A stretch of 64,000 bases of DNA from positions 7,076,948 to 7,140,947 of the forward strand of contig CM063243.1 in the NCBI GenBank assembly GCA_032158295.1, read 5' to 3'. Numbering within the stretch: the stretch's first letter is position 1; each line of letters begins with the position of its first letter. The DNA comes from Pycnopodia helianthoides (taxonomy: Eukaryota > Echinodermata > Asteroidea > Forcipulatida > Asteriidae). This document shows, one piece after another, positions 1 through 10,375 of the stretch. The position numbers and the translations under genes are program-made. The notes beneath the pieces are model-generated. The model was not told where the DNA came from. It did no database searches and saw nothing but the letters and a program-made list of their open reading frames with translations.

Positions 1-645
1 AACAAACAAAAAATCATCAAGATAATGGGTGACAAGAGAAGAGCCAGCAGCCCCCTTTACATGAAATTCTAAAAAAGAATAAATTTTTCAAATAGGGAAC
101 AAGAAATAGCACAACCCATCGGCATGCACTTATCAAAATAAAAAAGACCATCAAAGGTAAAACCAAGCAGTTCATAATCAAGTGGTGAAACTGGGAGAAG
201 CCGAAAAGCTGATTTAATGTCCGCCTTTGCTAACCATGCATTGCGACCTGTTTGTAGCAACAAATCCACTGCATTGTCAAAAAATGCGTAATGAACAGCG
301 CAAAGTTTAGGATCAATAAAATCATTAATCGAATGACCTTCCGGAAATGACAGATGGTGAATAAGGCGGAATGTGTTTGGTTGACGTTTTGGTACAAGCG
401 CAATTGGAGAACATTGTAATTTGACAAATGGTCGTTTGTGAAACGGACCTGCAAATACGCCCTAAGCTAATCTCCTTTGCTAACTTCTCCTTCACCACTT
501 GAGGGCGCTCGGCAGCCGAGGCCAAACAACCTGAATCACGGGGAACCCGCGGTCCATCAAAACATAATGGAAAACCTTTAGAAAAACCCACCCGCAAAAG
601 CCCTGCATCTACAGTTAACGGGTACGCTTTCAACCATAAATCCAA
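1..645 (-). pseudogene. Reverse transcriptase of a Ngaro/DIRS-type (tyrosine recombinase) retrotransposon, partial and frameshifted
   Basis: The element would copy its RNA into DNA for recombinase-mediated insertion. Reading leftward from 645, the protein starts with a WLKAYPL/GFPL segment, then KEKLAKEISLGRI, and after a frameshift near 455-465 continues with FRLIHHLSFPEG, LAKADIKSAFRLLPVSP (the first catalytic Asp is in KADIKSAF) and FDKCMPMGC. A second one-base frameshift near 72 leads into a segment ending in HYLDDFL at about 15-30, the YxDD catalytic motif. The window edge truncates the rest. It directly follows the ORF1 at 656-1921 on the same strand. This motif order is typical of RTs in tyrosine-recombinase retroelements; assignment to Ngaro rather than DIRS is inferred. 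With two frameshifts it is a pseudogene. Confidence 0.8.
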
Positions 646-655
646 AACAGCACAG

Positions 656-1921
656 TTAATTGGAGTTGGAAGAATGAAAAGAATAATTCATCCCTTTCGC
701 TGGAGCGCCCTCTTGATTGGGTTTCTGAGCCTGTAAAGCCGATTTGGCAACTTGCCCACTTTTCAACTGTGAGCGAAACCCCGGTTTAGCGCCTTGCAGG
801 GGAGCTCTCGGGGAAGAATTAGCCCAGGGAGATTGCCCAGCGTTACGGCATCTAAGGGCGCCATGACCAAAGCGCAGACATTTGCTACAACTGTGCATAA
901 ATTTACACGCACTAAAGTGACACCCTGTGACGCTGTTAAACGCATAGCACAAACCAGGCCTACTGCTGGGCGGTTGGACAACATGATTCTGCACATAATT
1001 CTGTGCAGATGCACGCCAAGAAACATTGGAGTTGGAGGTGAATGGAGCTGAAACAGCGGCTACTGTCAACCAAAGTTCAGTATCGAGGTTACCCCACGAT
1101 CGCCCCGGATCAGCTTCTTGCTTCAGACGAAACTGCTCGTTATATGTTCGCCAGCCCGAACCAGGGTATTGAATTGATGGAGTGCGGATAATCTCCGCGT
1201 ACTTCAACAACTCAGCACAGCGCTTTGGATGCTTTATGATGTAAATCGACATAAATGTGTTAAACGCCGATTGCCACACACCAAATGACTCTAGCTTTTT
1301 GCGCAAGGGCCCTGGCTTTTTGATGACGAGCTGATTGCCCTCCATTACGAACTGCAAATTATTCTGATCCGGAGCTCTCGCAATGACCGCATTGGCGGTG
1401 TCTTTGTACAGCAAAGAAAAATCAACGTAGGTCCCTCCCCAAATTTTGTCCTTGATGGCTTGAGGAACATGAAACCCCAGTGGCGTAAACTTAGTCATAC
1501 CCATCTGAGGAAGTGGGACAGGCCGTGAACCCAAATCCATGCCAAAACTACTATTGACGGGGTCATGGGAGTTGGTCACGTTGGTTAACAAACTAACGTT
1601 AATAGGCCCTGAATTACCACATACATCAGGTACATTAACACTAGTAACAGGAGTATAATACTCACCACCCATTGCTGCCACTGGCGGCAAGTGGGGCGGC
1701 TGAATCAAAGGGGTTGACAACTGATCAGGCATACCCTGGGCCTGGGGGAGAGTAGCACTAGCAGTAGCAGTAGCCCTTGGCACGGATGTAGCTGTTGCCG
1801 TTGCAGTGCCAGTGGCGGCCGCCGAGGGGCCCGGCCCCGTGGCCTTCTTTCGTCTTTTCTGTGGGGGAGCCATCTCGCGCAGCTTAGCTGGGCAACGTAC
1901 AACCCTCCTCGGTCGCTGCAT
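656..1921 (-). CDS. ORF1 (Gag-like, zinc-finger) protein of the same Ngaro/DIRS-type retrotransposon, 421 aa
   Basis: A 421-residue uninterrupted reading frame, probably the nucleic-acid-binding ORF1 product of the retroelement whose RT follows at 1-645. Residues 1-60 are basic and then rich in Ala/Thr/Pro (low complexity). The middle has the conserved block WRTYNEQFRLKQEADP and SWGNLDTELWL. Near residues 325-344 there is a CCCH-type finger (C-x8-C-x4-C-x3-H), followed at 345-358 by a retroviral-style zinc knuckle (C-x2-C-x4-H-x4-C). A basic Ser/Pro/Gln-rich tail follows. ORF1 proteins with this block plus clustered Cys/His are known from YR retrotransposons of animals. The first ATG was taken as start; an in-frame Met at residue 17 is an alternative. 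Its frame is intact while the RT beside it is broken. Confidence 0.75.
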   Translation of the reverse strand: MQRPRRVVRCPAKLREMAPPQKRRKKATGPGPSAAATGTATATATSVPRATATASATLPQAQGMPDQLSTPLIQPPHLPPVAAMGGEYYTPVTSVNVPDVCGNSGPINVSLLTNVTNSHDPVNSSFGMDLGSRPVPLPQMGMTKFTPLGFHVPQAIKDKIWGGTYVDFSLLYKDTANAVIARAPDQNNLQFVMEGNQLVIKKPGPLRKKLESFGVWQSAFNTFMSIYIIKHPKRCAELLKYAEIIRTPSIQYPGSGWRTYNEQFRLKQEADPGRSWGNLDTELWLTVAAVSAPFTSNSNVSWRASAQNYVQNHVVQPPSSRPGLCYAFNSVTGCHFSACKFMHSCSKCLRFGHGALRCRNAGQSPWANSSPRAPLQGAKPGFRSQLKSGQVAKSALQAQKPNQEGAPAKGMNYSFHSSNSN

Positions 1922-2210
1922 GAACTACAGCTTTATTAATATAATGTGACAATGTCAATGATTGAACTGGAGTGAAGAGTCTCACCCGACGAAAAACCGA
2001 AAACGATTTTCAGAAGAAAATTATAATAATGTTACGTCAAGTTAGTGTCGCTCCCCAGTCACGATGTCAGAAAAGAAACTCCACAATCGTCTAAGCAAAT
2101 AGTTGTTGGTAATTATGTCCGATGAATGATGAGTTGAGCCAGAAAAGGAAATATTAAATTGCTGTTCTTCCCACGTTTCGTTGACTAAAAACTGCACTCC
2201 GGCGGCGCGA
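1922..2210. other. Unassigned sequence upstream of the ORF1
   Basis: No coding or structural signal was recognised. It may include the 5' end of the minus-strand YR retrotransposon whose ORF1 starts at 1921. Confidence 0.3.
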
Positions 2211-2420
2211 TGCCCAGGCGAAATGATCATGGAATGTTTATGAATATCCATGAATAGTTCATGATTGTTCATTGACATCCGTTCATGAACTGGCCATCAA
2301 AATTCTTCATGATGTTCATGAAGAGTTCATGAATGTCCTTGAACAACAAATGAGACAATTGGTTGATGAACTTTTCGTGAACATTTTTGATGAATTTTTC
2401 ATTCATGAAAAATGAGCAGT
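2211..2420. repeat. TTCATGAA palindrome-rich repeat, left part
   Basis: This stretch repeats GTTCATGAA and its variants many times. TTCATGAA is self-complementary, so the block can fold on itself. It begins with TGCCCAGGCGAAATGATCATG, which matches in inverted form the right end near 4106-4123 (CATCTCGCCTGGGCGA). The two blocks therefore look like halves of one foldback element, separated by unassigned AT-rich DNA and a Penelope fragment. Confidence 0.6.
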
Positions 2421-2868
2421 ATGATGAAAAATTCAAATGACAATTTCTTGATTCTGCTTGGTGGCAAGCAGATAATAACTTATTGGTTGGCTCATATTAT
2501 AATCAACATTAGTAATCATTACATTTCACTTTATATTGTACAGATCCCTTCTGATTTACACCTTAACAGTTATCAAGCTATATGCACACATAAATACGGC
2601 TTTGCTATACATCATATAGTAACACCAGGTTTCCTATTTAAGTGCGCCTGTTCGTATTCCTTTTAAGTCATGGCGGGAATGAGTCCATCATTTTTTTAAT
2701 TATTTTTTTTTTTACTTCTCACAGTTTAATAAAGAACAATTAAAACCTTATATTTTTTGGCCATCAAATTTAAACCCAAGGTTTGGCAATCATATGAATT
2801 ACCCATATTTATACATAAAACATTGGAGTTAGGTAAATGTAATTTCTATTTTTTTACTAGTATGTATT
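2421..2868. other. AT-rich spacer between the palindrome-rich repeat and the Penelope fragment
   Basis: No recognisable gene. It is AT-rich with a poly-T tract near 2690-2712. It could be part of the foldback element or older intergenic/intronic DNA. Confidence 0.3.
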
Positions 2869-3720
2869 CGGTTTGCGGTAACACCATGTGTAAAAATATC
2901 TACTTGCTGTGTAGATTTGTTCTTTAGAGAACTTGTCTTGCTATTTATTCTACTACCGCGGAGTAGATTTTCGGAATTCGGGAGACTTCTCAGTTCTGAA
3001 AAGAACTGTCCTGCTTATTAACTACTACCTGGGCGGGAGGTAGGAAATTGGCCTGGACTACTACTTTAGCTTTGTGGATCGGGGGGACTTCTCGTAATTA
3101 ACTGCACTGCCGCGGAGTGAGTTCTTTAGGTCTCAACGTTTCGACTAGCTTGCTCTAGTCATTGTCAGGAGACTGAAGAGTGTAAGACATGCTGGACTAT
3201 TTATAAGGATTCAGAGGTTTTAGTGTAGAGTCATTCACTGCTCTGATTGGTTCTTCTGAAAAGAGAACTGTGATTGGAGGGCTCAGAGTTATTGTGTGGG
3301 TTGCCCATTGTGTGTGAGTGCCCTGTGTAGTGGGGCGTGTCAGTAGACTGAGGGATACCAGTAGAGTAGGGTGGTAGGATTGTGTGCCAAATATTGCTGA
3401 TGAAGTAGCCGATATCTTGATGCACTGTATTATGCTTGTGTATTTCAATAGCTTCCCTGATGCGACGTGTATACCAATGTCTCTCAGGAGCTATGATTTG
3501 AGCTTGATCCCAATCTATGACATGGTCTAGATCAGCAGAATGTTTGACAATGGCAGATTTGTCATATTCTCCTCTGCGGCCATGGGCTTTGTGTTCTTTC
3601 AGCCTTGTGTTTAGGTCTCTACCCGTCTCGCCAATATACACTTTACCACAAGAGCAAGGAATCCGGTAAACTCCCCGCTTGACTGCTAGAGTCATACTTG
3701 TCTTTGTGGGTGTGTAGCTT
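2869..3720 (-). mobile_element. 3' end of a Penelope-like retroelement with GIY-YIG endonuclease domain
   Basis: The minus-strand reading frame 3695-3231 (154 aa) carries a GIY-YIG nuclease: GVYRIPC at residues 8-14, VYIGETGRD at 19-27 and TRLKEH shortly after, with the conserved Cys pair CSC at 14-16. In Penelope elements this C-terminal domain nicks target DNA. The RT part is missing, so this is a 5'-truncated copy. The segment 2869-2941, downstream of the ORF, recurs at 62978-63048 (GCGGTAACACCATGTG and TTCTTTAGAGAACTTGTCTT), which identifies it as element 3' sequence. It sits between the two TTCATGAA blocks, suggesting insertion into that repeat. Confidence 0.8.
3130..3173 (-). ncRNA. Hammerhead-ribozyme-like motif in the Penelope 3' region (degenerate)
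   Basis: On the minus strand, GTCTC and CTGACAA are followed by a 6-bp stem (GACTAG, loop AGCAAG, CTAGTC), then GAAAC and a segment ending GAGAC that can pair with GTCTC. The order CTGANGA, stem II, GAAA is the hammerhead core, and Penelope elements are known to carry hammerheads in their terminal repeats. One core position departs from consensus (A for the second G of CTGANGA), so activity is doubtful. Confidence 0.4.
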
Positions 3721-3739
3721 CGTTTCCAATTTGTTTTTT

Positions 3740-4123
3740 TACATTATGAATATGTAATGAGGCCATGAATATGTAATGAAGTTCATGAATGTTTATCACT
3801 GTTCTTCCTTTAAAAAAGTGCAACCTCGTTCACGATCATTGTAAACCATGAACGTTCATCAAACATTCATGGTTGTAGTTCAAGAACCTGTTGATCTGCA
3901 AAGTTCATAAACTGCAAAAAAAGTTTAGATGGACTTTCATGAAAATTCATGAAGTTCATAAAAGTCCACTAAATGTTCATTAAATGAATGGATGAACAGT
4001 TCATGAACTTGGTTCATGAACTGTTGTGATGAACAGTTATGAACTGTTGATGAATGTTCATGGACTGATCATGAACGTTCTTAAAAGTTCATAAAGTCAT
4101 GAATTTCATCTCGCCTGGGCGAG
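3740..4123. repeat. TTCATGAA palindrome-rich repeat, right part
   Basis: Dense copies of GTTCATGAA, CATGAACTGTTCATG and similar near-palindromes, ending at the inverted partner of the left boundary (CATCTCGCCTGGGCGAGG). Together with 2211-2420 it looks like one palindrome-rich element that was split by the Penelope fragment. No protein is encoded. Confidence 0.6.
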
Positions 4124-4835
4124 GAGCAAATCCAGGTAGCAAGTTAACGTGTGAAAATTAACTTTAATACCAGTTCACCAAAGAGGCATCCAGAAAATTA
4201 AAATCACTCCAGTGGCAAGGCCGATAAGATGCAAGTGTGTCAAAGCAAAATGTAGAAGAATCAGACAAATTGTTTCCCAAACAACGACAAATTAATAAAA
4301 ATTATGTGCCCATAAAATTAAAAGTGCCCGTTCACTTTGAAAGGCAGTGACAAAGTGACTTTGATATGACAGCTTATCCCGCGCTTAAAACCGCGTCCCC
4401 AACAACGCAATGATAGCAATAACCTTAATTGGCTTATGTTGTCAAATTCAACACCCTATTGGCTAATTGCAAACCCAACAACATTTTATGCATAGAGGAC
4501 TGTAAAACCAAGCAATGTAATCAAATTGCCCACAAATTACTCAAGTTGCTAAACCCAATGCATTAAATGCACGGCACACGGCCGCGTACCCCGGCCAACA
4601 GGGAAAATACCCCTTAAGCTTGGACAATTTTATCCACACTTGGGCAGCACACATACCGTGCGGGTGGCAACAATTACAAGTTCGCCCTGTGTATAAAGCA
4701 TTTTATCATTGATGGATAAAATGTGTTATCCTCTCTCAATTTCATTGAATTCTCCCACAACAATTCATTTTAAGGTCTGTGCAGTATTGTTTACTAAGAA
4801 ATTTAGCCTAGTAGTTTAAATTGATTATTTAAAAG
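4124..4835. other. Unassigned AT-rich sequence
   Basis: No coding segment, RNA gene or clear repeat boundary was recognised in this stretch. Confidence 0.3.
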
Positions 4836-5015
4836 TGTATTATTTAAAACTTCATATGACAAAGAGTTATAGTTCTTGTACCATCTTGTATCTGACGGCA
4901 CATTCAACATGTTATTATAAAAATGTAACCCACTTTGACCTTTACTTCCGATACAAACAGGAAGCTCTCAAATTTAAAGTCCATATCTCGTGAACTACAT
5001 GTCATAAAGTTAACT
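4836..5015. repeat. Single module of the CTTCCGG/TCATATCTC repeat family
   Basis: It contains TTTGACCTTTACTTCCGATACAAACAGGAAG and then a CCATATCTCGTGAACTAC-like block, in the order seen repeatedly at 28.5-31 kb and 46.3-49.4 kb. It is an isolated copy of one module. A second isolated, weaker copy is at 7254-7410. Confidence 0.5.
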
Positions 5016-5039
5016 CTTTGTGACCTCTTGTGCTGGTAG

Positions 5040-6680
5040 CTCCTCGAGTCAGGCTACGTCCCCTAGCCTTAGATCTCAAGGGTCTTTCTCAGGATCCTCG
5101 CTGTTCCCAAAAGGGCCGCCTTCTGTAACAGATCTACCCTCACAGCTGTCCCCATTTCTTCTATATGTTTCCCAATTGCCTTGGAAATGGTGCCAAGGGC
5201 TCCCACCACCACAGGGACTACCTTCACTCTCACTTGCCAAGTTTCCTGGCTAGGTCTTAGTACTTATGGATCTTTCCGTCTCCGTCTAGCTACTCTTATA
5301 TCACCCGGCACAGCTATGTCAATAAGATGGCACATCTTCGTCTAATATAAGACTACAGCATCCGGATGCCTATGTTCTATAACATGATCAATCTAAATTT
5401 TAATGTCCGAGACGATCTTGACCTGCTCGGTCTCTACAACTTTGGAGCATGCTCGTACCATTTCGCATGCACTCTGACACCATACTTCTTACACAAATCC
5501 CAGTGAATTATCTCGGCCAACTTGTCTTGTTATACCTCTGTCTTGAATGCTGTATTTTCATTGGCGCAGAACGATCACATGAGCGGGCAACAAATATCCA
5601 TGTACCACTCTCCTCTCACGCGCGTCGTACAACTTTTCTGTGATGCAGCAAAGGATCAAGATTATCATCGTTTCGATGAAATTGGAGTCCTTCAGATGAG
5701 GAAAATATACTAAGAATTCAAGACAGGCATAACAAAACAATTGTTGCCTGCGGTGACATGGTCCATGGGTTTAGTACACCCTCGGGGGCAAATGGCACCC
5801 TCGGCTTTCGCCTTGGGTGCCATTTGCACCCTTGGGTGTACAAAACACCATGGACCATGTCACCGCAGGCAACAATTGTATAATGTCTTCCTTCATACTC
5901 CGTCTGGGCCATTATACAACATTCGCTGACAATATTAAGTACAGTCTCTTTTACACATTCTGCATGTTGGAGAGACGTTTGCTTTCTCTATCCTTGCCTT
6001 CATAACATTTGTCCTTAGAGACTGGTCTTGCGCCGCAGTAATCAAGCCCTCAGTTTCCTTCTTCAGTTCTCTGCTCCTTAACCAATTCCAAGACTTGGTG
6101 CTCACCACCTCTTCAGTATATCTGAAAAACCGGCCATGAAGTGACTTGTTCCTTCAATCTTGATGTCTTTCCTCGTTCCTTCCCCTCTTGTACTCCTTCT
6201 TTGGCCAACTTTGTCTGCCCCTGTGTACTTTTGTCAAGTAATGAACCACAAGGGAAACTGACTGGGTGAATTTCAAATAGTATGGGGTTGAACAAAGAAA
6301 AATTGACTAGAGCGGGATTGTGTACTTTTGCGCAACCTTCCTTGGTCCTCCTGACATGACATTGTAAGATCCTGCACTCGATGTTAACACTGTCTGCCAT
6401 GCTCAGTAACCCCCTTCCGCCCTCTGACCTTACATGCCTTAGAAGATAAAGTCTGCTGACATTTGCCCATGCATAGTCATCAGTTTCCTTGTCATCTTGT
6501 CATTGACATCTAGATCTTCCTTAGTCCACTCGACAAAATACCCGCCTTATGTATTCTGCCCTTAACCTTACCTTTAATTCCTTGTGAAGGACATGGGCCG
6601 ATTCAAGTATACCAAGATACCGATAACTCTCCTCCTCACTTAGAGCCCTCATCTGTGCACCTTGTGGAAGGGAGGGGAGG
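5040..6680 (-). pseudogene. LINE ORF2 C-terminal region, decayed, interrupted by a MITE
   Basis: Read on the minus strand from 6680: ALSEEESYRYLGIL, LRAEYIRRV, then a WNWLRSRELKKETEGLITAAQDQSL segment, a Cys motif CRMCKRDC, AQTEYEGRH, DKLAEIIHWDLCKKYGV, WYEHAPK, and finally VPVVVGALGTIS, LLQKAALLGTARILRK. These are, in order, the post-RT and C-terminal blocks of a common invertebrate LINE family. Frame changes and stops are frequent, so it is a pseudogene. The 141-bp palindrome (5738-5878) plus roughly 170 bp of foreign sequence lies between the AQTEYEGRH and DKLAEIIHWDL blocks. Another copy of this family is at 9540-15130. Confidence 0.75.
5738..5878. mobile_element. 141-bp near-perfect palindromic MITE
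   Basis: The first 32 bases (from CAATTGTTGCCTGCGG) are the reverse complement of the last 31 (ending CCGCAGGCAACAATTG). Inside are two more paired segments, GTACACCC/GGGTGTAC and GGGCAAATGGCACC/GGTGCCATTTGC, so nearly the whole element folds into one hairpin. It carries no ORF and lies inside the LINE remnant at 5040-6680. No clear target-site duplication was seen. A foldback DNA transposon is the likeliest origin. Confidence 0.8.
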
Positions 6681-7253
6681 GGGAGGAAAAGAGGTTAGAA
6701 CTTACTAAAAAAGAACATTTTTCCAGTGATAATATGTTGAGCCACTTGTGTTTTATCACCGCATCGTCTTCATTTCCAAACTGAGATGGGTGTTTATGTT
6801 CATGTAATACAAAACAAAATGAGGCGGAAGCCTATTGACTTTTCAAAAGACAGGAACCTTTGTCTCCCACTTAAACAACAAACAGTCATAGGATGGTTGA
6901 TTACGAGACCACTTAGGGCCATGGGACATATTAGTTTCACAAGGTTTCTCTGCCTATTTATCTCTCGATGGCTACCTCTGGAGATAATAGTTTCCATTTT
7001 TCCGCACTCCAATTAACACATCACTAATTTGCTGCAGACTGGTTATACGGTCTTCACTCTCTCTCTCTCACCACCCCGGGCTTCCAGCGGTTTTAGCCCT
7101 TCCTCTAGACCAAAAGATGAAATCTTTGATTTTTCAGTGTTTTTTTTTTTAAGGCATTGCATGGGTTAAACTCATTCCATATTGTAGCTTATAAAATAAC
7201 TTAGCATGAAAAACAGGTTTCAAATAACATTAGTTCAAAGCTTATTATTTTGG
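6681..7253. other. Unassigned sequence
   Basis: Two overlapping opposite-strand reading frames of ~70 codons occur near 6786-7016 but resemble nothing known and look like chance. No earlier XPO5 exon was recognised here. Confidence 0.3.
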
Positions 7254-7410
7254 AATTCATACCTTCTGAGAGTTACCTTTTTAGAGTTACAATCTTTGTG
7301 CCATCTTTTAGCTTATGGTACTTTTTAACATTTTATTTAAAAATGTGACTCCAATTTTACCTTTCTTCTGGTCCAAACAGGAAGTTCAAATTTATTTTTT
7401 AAAAAGTCAC
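7254..7410. repeat. Weak second isolated module of the CTTCCGG repeat family
   Basis: ACTCCAATTTTACC, TTCTTCTGGTCCAAACAGGAAG and an AAATTTATTTTTTAAAAAG block occur in the same order as in 4836-5015, with more divergence. It lies directly upstream of the XPO5 exon at 7735. Confidence 0.4.
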
Positions 7411-7734
7411 TAAAACCTGAACCAGGTTGGGTGAGAGTACGAATTAGGGTTCTATAGCACATGGTTCAGTTAGAATGAAGATAAAAGTTAGGGTCAGGTT
7501 CAGGGTCAGGTTTAAAATCAGTTGTGCAATCAGTATTAGAGTGAAGATCGGGTTTAGGTTTTTTAGGCTCACTTAAAGTCAAAATAAGGGCCTATCAAAG
7601 GTGAAGGGTCTTCTATCTCAAAAACAGGCTCACTTGAAGCGTTAAATCAAAGTTTCAAAAAACGATGAACAGCTTTGTGTTTGTTCACAAACCCCTATTG
7701 TCCAGTTCTGATTATTTTTGTTTATGTTTTACAG

Positions 7735-7838
7735 ATATAGTGAGTGTTCAGAAAGCAGAGAGGCTAACCAAGAATCTCAAGAGATACTTGATGAGATGTT
7801 TCTTCGTTTGATAACAAGGGACTACCTGGATCTGTTGA
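7735..7838 (+). CDS. XPO5: Exportin-5, exon a (C-terminal region begins)
   Basis: The exon follows TTTTACAG and ends before GTAAG, with 1 base finishing a codon, 34 full codons and 1 base carried over. The peptide contains ANQESQEILDEMFLRLITRD and YLDLL. This aligns with the NPESQEMLEEQLVRMLTRE region that I recall from human XPO5, a conserved stretch about 260 residues before the C-terminus. XPO5 is an importin-beta-family karyopherin that binds RanGTP and carries pre-miRNA hairpins out of the nucleus. The carried-over phase fits exon b exactly. The preceding exon must end with two bases of a codon; none was found in 1-7734. Confidence 0.88.
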
Positions 7839-9539
7839 GTAAGATTTAGTCAATTAATTTTGTTATTATTGCACTGGCAGCTAACATAGAAAGAAATGTA
7901 CAATTTCAAAGAATTTTGTTTAATTTTTTTATTAGTAGTCTTTATATGTATATTTAATAAGTTAAGAAATACATTTAAAACAAGTTTGAAATAAATTACC
8001 AGGTATTGTGGGAGTATGTCCCTAAACCTAAGCGGAAAGAAGTAGCTCGACACCAAACTTCAATAGCTCTTTTCTGGGTTTGAGGGATTGAGTACCTAGT
8101 GTTTCAAGTGTTGAAGTAATGAAACTATGCTGATGGCCAAGAATGATACAGATTGCATGTTTTATTTTTCTCAATTGAACTTGCCTATTAGTCTGTAATG
8201 TGTGGATAGCTGTGGAGATTCCTTTGATATTGTGAAAGACAGAGGTCGCTCAGACACAGTACTAAAGTCGGTTTTAAGGCAGTTTGAACTCATTCTGAAC
8301 TCATTTTGAACACTCTGAACCCGAATGAGTTAAATCAGTCGCCGAAAGTAGTTTAAGGCTAAAAAACTTTGGGTTTATCTTTTAGCACTGTGTGTGGACA
8401 GAATAAAGTTAACCACACACGGTTTAAGTCCTTACCGGTGACCGGTGTTCCAAGACGTGTTGCGTAACGCACCATAAATTGTGAAAGCGCATGTCTTTTG
8501 TACACGCTTGTTTATGTAAATGTGGGGTTAAGGTAAAATAGAGCGGATGTTGTTGTGTTAGGTCATGGTGCTGTTTGACCTCTTAAAACTGTAGATATAT
8601 TGTGTATTAGGTTTAACTTTGAGCTGTCTGAACGCAAGGTAGTTTTATTTTTACTACCACCCCTCACTGCTCGTAAAGTTAAACTGGTTCGGGTCTAACT
8701 TTATTACGCTCTCTGAACATGGCCACAGTCTTGCATAGATGAAATGTCCATTATAATCCATTTAGCAGTTAACAATTCCAAGACTTGCGCAAACATTTGT
8801 GTTGATATTGATCAATTGGAGGAAATGTTCCTCTCTTTCGGGGTCTGTACCACAGCTGTGGACTGATGTCATCCTGTCATTTTGGAAGATCCTATCCCTC
8901 AAAGAGCTGTTCAATAAATATCCCTGGCAGTTAATTGCTTTTTTAAAACTTTCTTTTGGGTCGGTTTAGGTGCCATAGCAAACGTGTGCACAATCTGTTT
9001 AAATATGTTAAGCTGTCCTGTTGACTTTAGTGCATGAAATTGGAACGTCCCGTTTTATCAGATTACTAGGCAACTTAAATTATGAGATTTAAAGGCAGTG
9101 GATACTTTTAGTAATTACTCTTGAAATACATTACCATAAAAACTTACTTAGTTTCACCTGATGTACTTCCATTCCAATGACTTTAGTACACTGTCTCTGT
9201 GGTACTTTACATTGAATCCTCTTTGTAATTGTGTCTCGACTTGGCGAATATTAATAGGGATGGAGAATTTGTCAGAATTCAAACTCTCTTCACAGTGACA
9301 ACAGATACATTGCTTTCAGGCTTTGCTGATATTCTTTTCCAGATATTGGGCATATTATGTCCATGTCGTAGACTTGCCCTTATTAATGCACTTGAGATGT
9401 TGGCAGTCACTTATTGCAAACTGTCATGTCGGGATCAGTCTGGAACAATTTTGTGGCCTAGATAAGGCTCTAAGGGGGCACAACATCCTACTTGGAGCAT
9501 TATTTTTTTAAGGCCACCTAATTGTTATTTCACCTGATC
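7839..9539 (+). other. XPO5 intron, first part, without recognised genes
   Basis: AT-rich intron sequence. Around 8235-8715 there are GCTCAGACACAG and CTCTGAACATGGCCACAG segments that could be ends of a small DNA transposon, but I could not establish inverted termini. Nothing else is supportable. Confidence 0.4.
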
Positions 9540-10375
9540 CAGACAAGTCAGTCTTTCTCTGGAACATGGTCAGACCAATTTGCAAGCACTTGGACACCAT
9601 ACTTCTTACACAGATCCCAGTGAATCACCTTATTTTAATCAGCCAATTTTTCATGACTGCCTTTGTACTCTGTCCCCTCTTATTACATATTCTACTTTCC
9701 TTTTCATTACATAACCAGCACTCACTTCATCAGAATCATTGACAGGGGCATCAATGCCAGAACAAACAGAAGCAGAGACAGATTCCCTGGAAAGTACTTC
9801 TTTTTATGCATGCCTTGCCAAAAACTATCGTTTTGGCTGTCAGATTTGTTGCCATGTCTTCATTCCCTCTCCCAGAAGATGTTTTAATGTATGGACCACT
9901 CGTACCATATCCAGAAATTACATTATCCATGTGTGTGATATCACGCGTACGCCTTCTTGTAAGTAAACCATGCCATCGCCAGGTTGGTCTTTCTGCTCCT
10001 GCAGTCCTTCAGCACAGCCTTATCAATGATAAGTTGATCTTTCATACCCCTTGACCACTACTGACAGTCTTTCTGCTCCTCTGAAAACAACTTGGCACTT
10101 TCCTTACCTGTGTTTTTACCTTGTCCTCGTCAGTTCATCTTTCACATCCGTTAGTCATTTAGTTTGTCAGTTATGCTAAACCGGTTGGTCCCAAATACCA
10201 CCCCAGGAAGCTCTTGCCTCTGCCAACCATGGGTCTGCTTGCGTGTTGTCAGTCCTTCTGCCTAGTTCCTTAATCATGCCGCTGATTGGTGTTAAACAGT
10301 CTGTTCTGGTGAAACTGCCTGACCCTGTCATCATACCTCTTCATCTTTGCAGCATTAGCCTTAACCCTTTGCTTA

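Noticed and set aside
6786..7016. Overlapping opposite-strand frames of 76 and 70 codons
   Set aside because: Mirror frames of the same stretch, with no similarity to XPO5 or to LINE proteins.
1..7734. Earlier XPO5 exons
   Set aside because: I looked for the conserved segment that should precede the 7735 exon and for a donor of the right phase, but found nothing convincing.
8235..8720. Possible hAT-like non-autonomous element
   Set aside because: The CTGTGGCC-like ends could not be paired as inverted repeats and no target duplication was visible.
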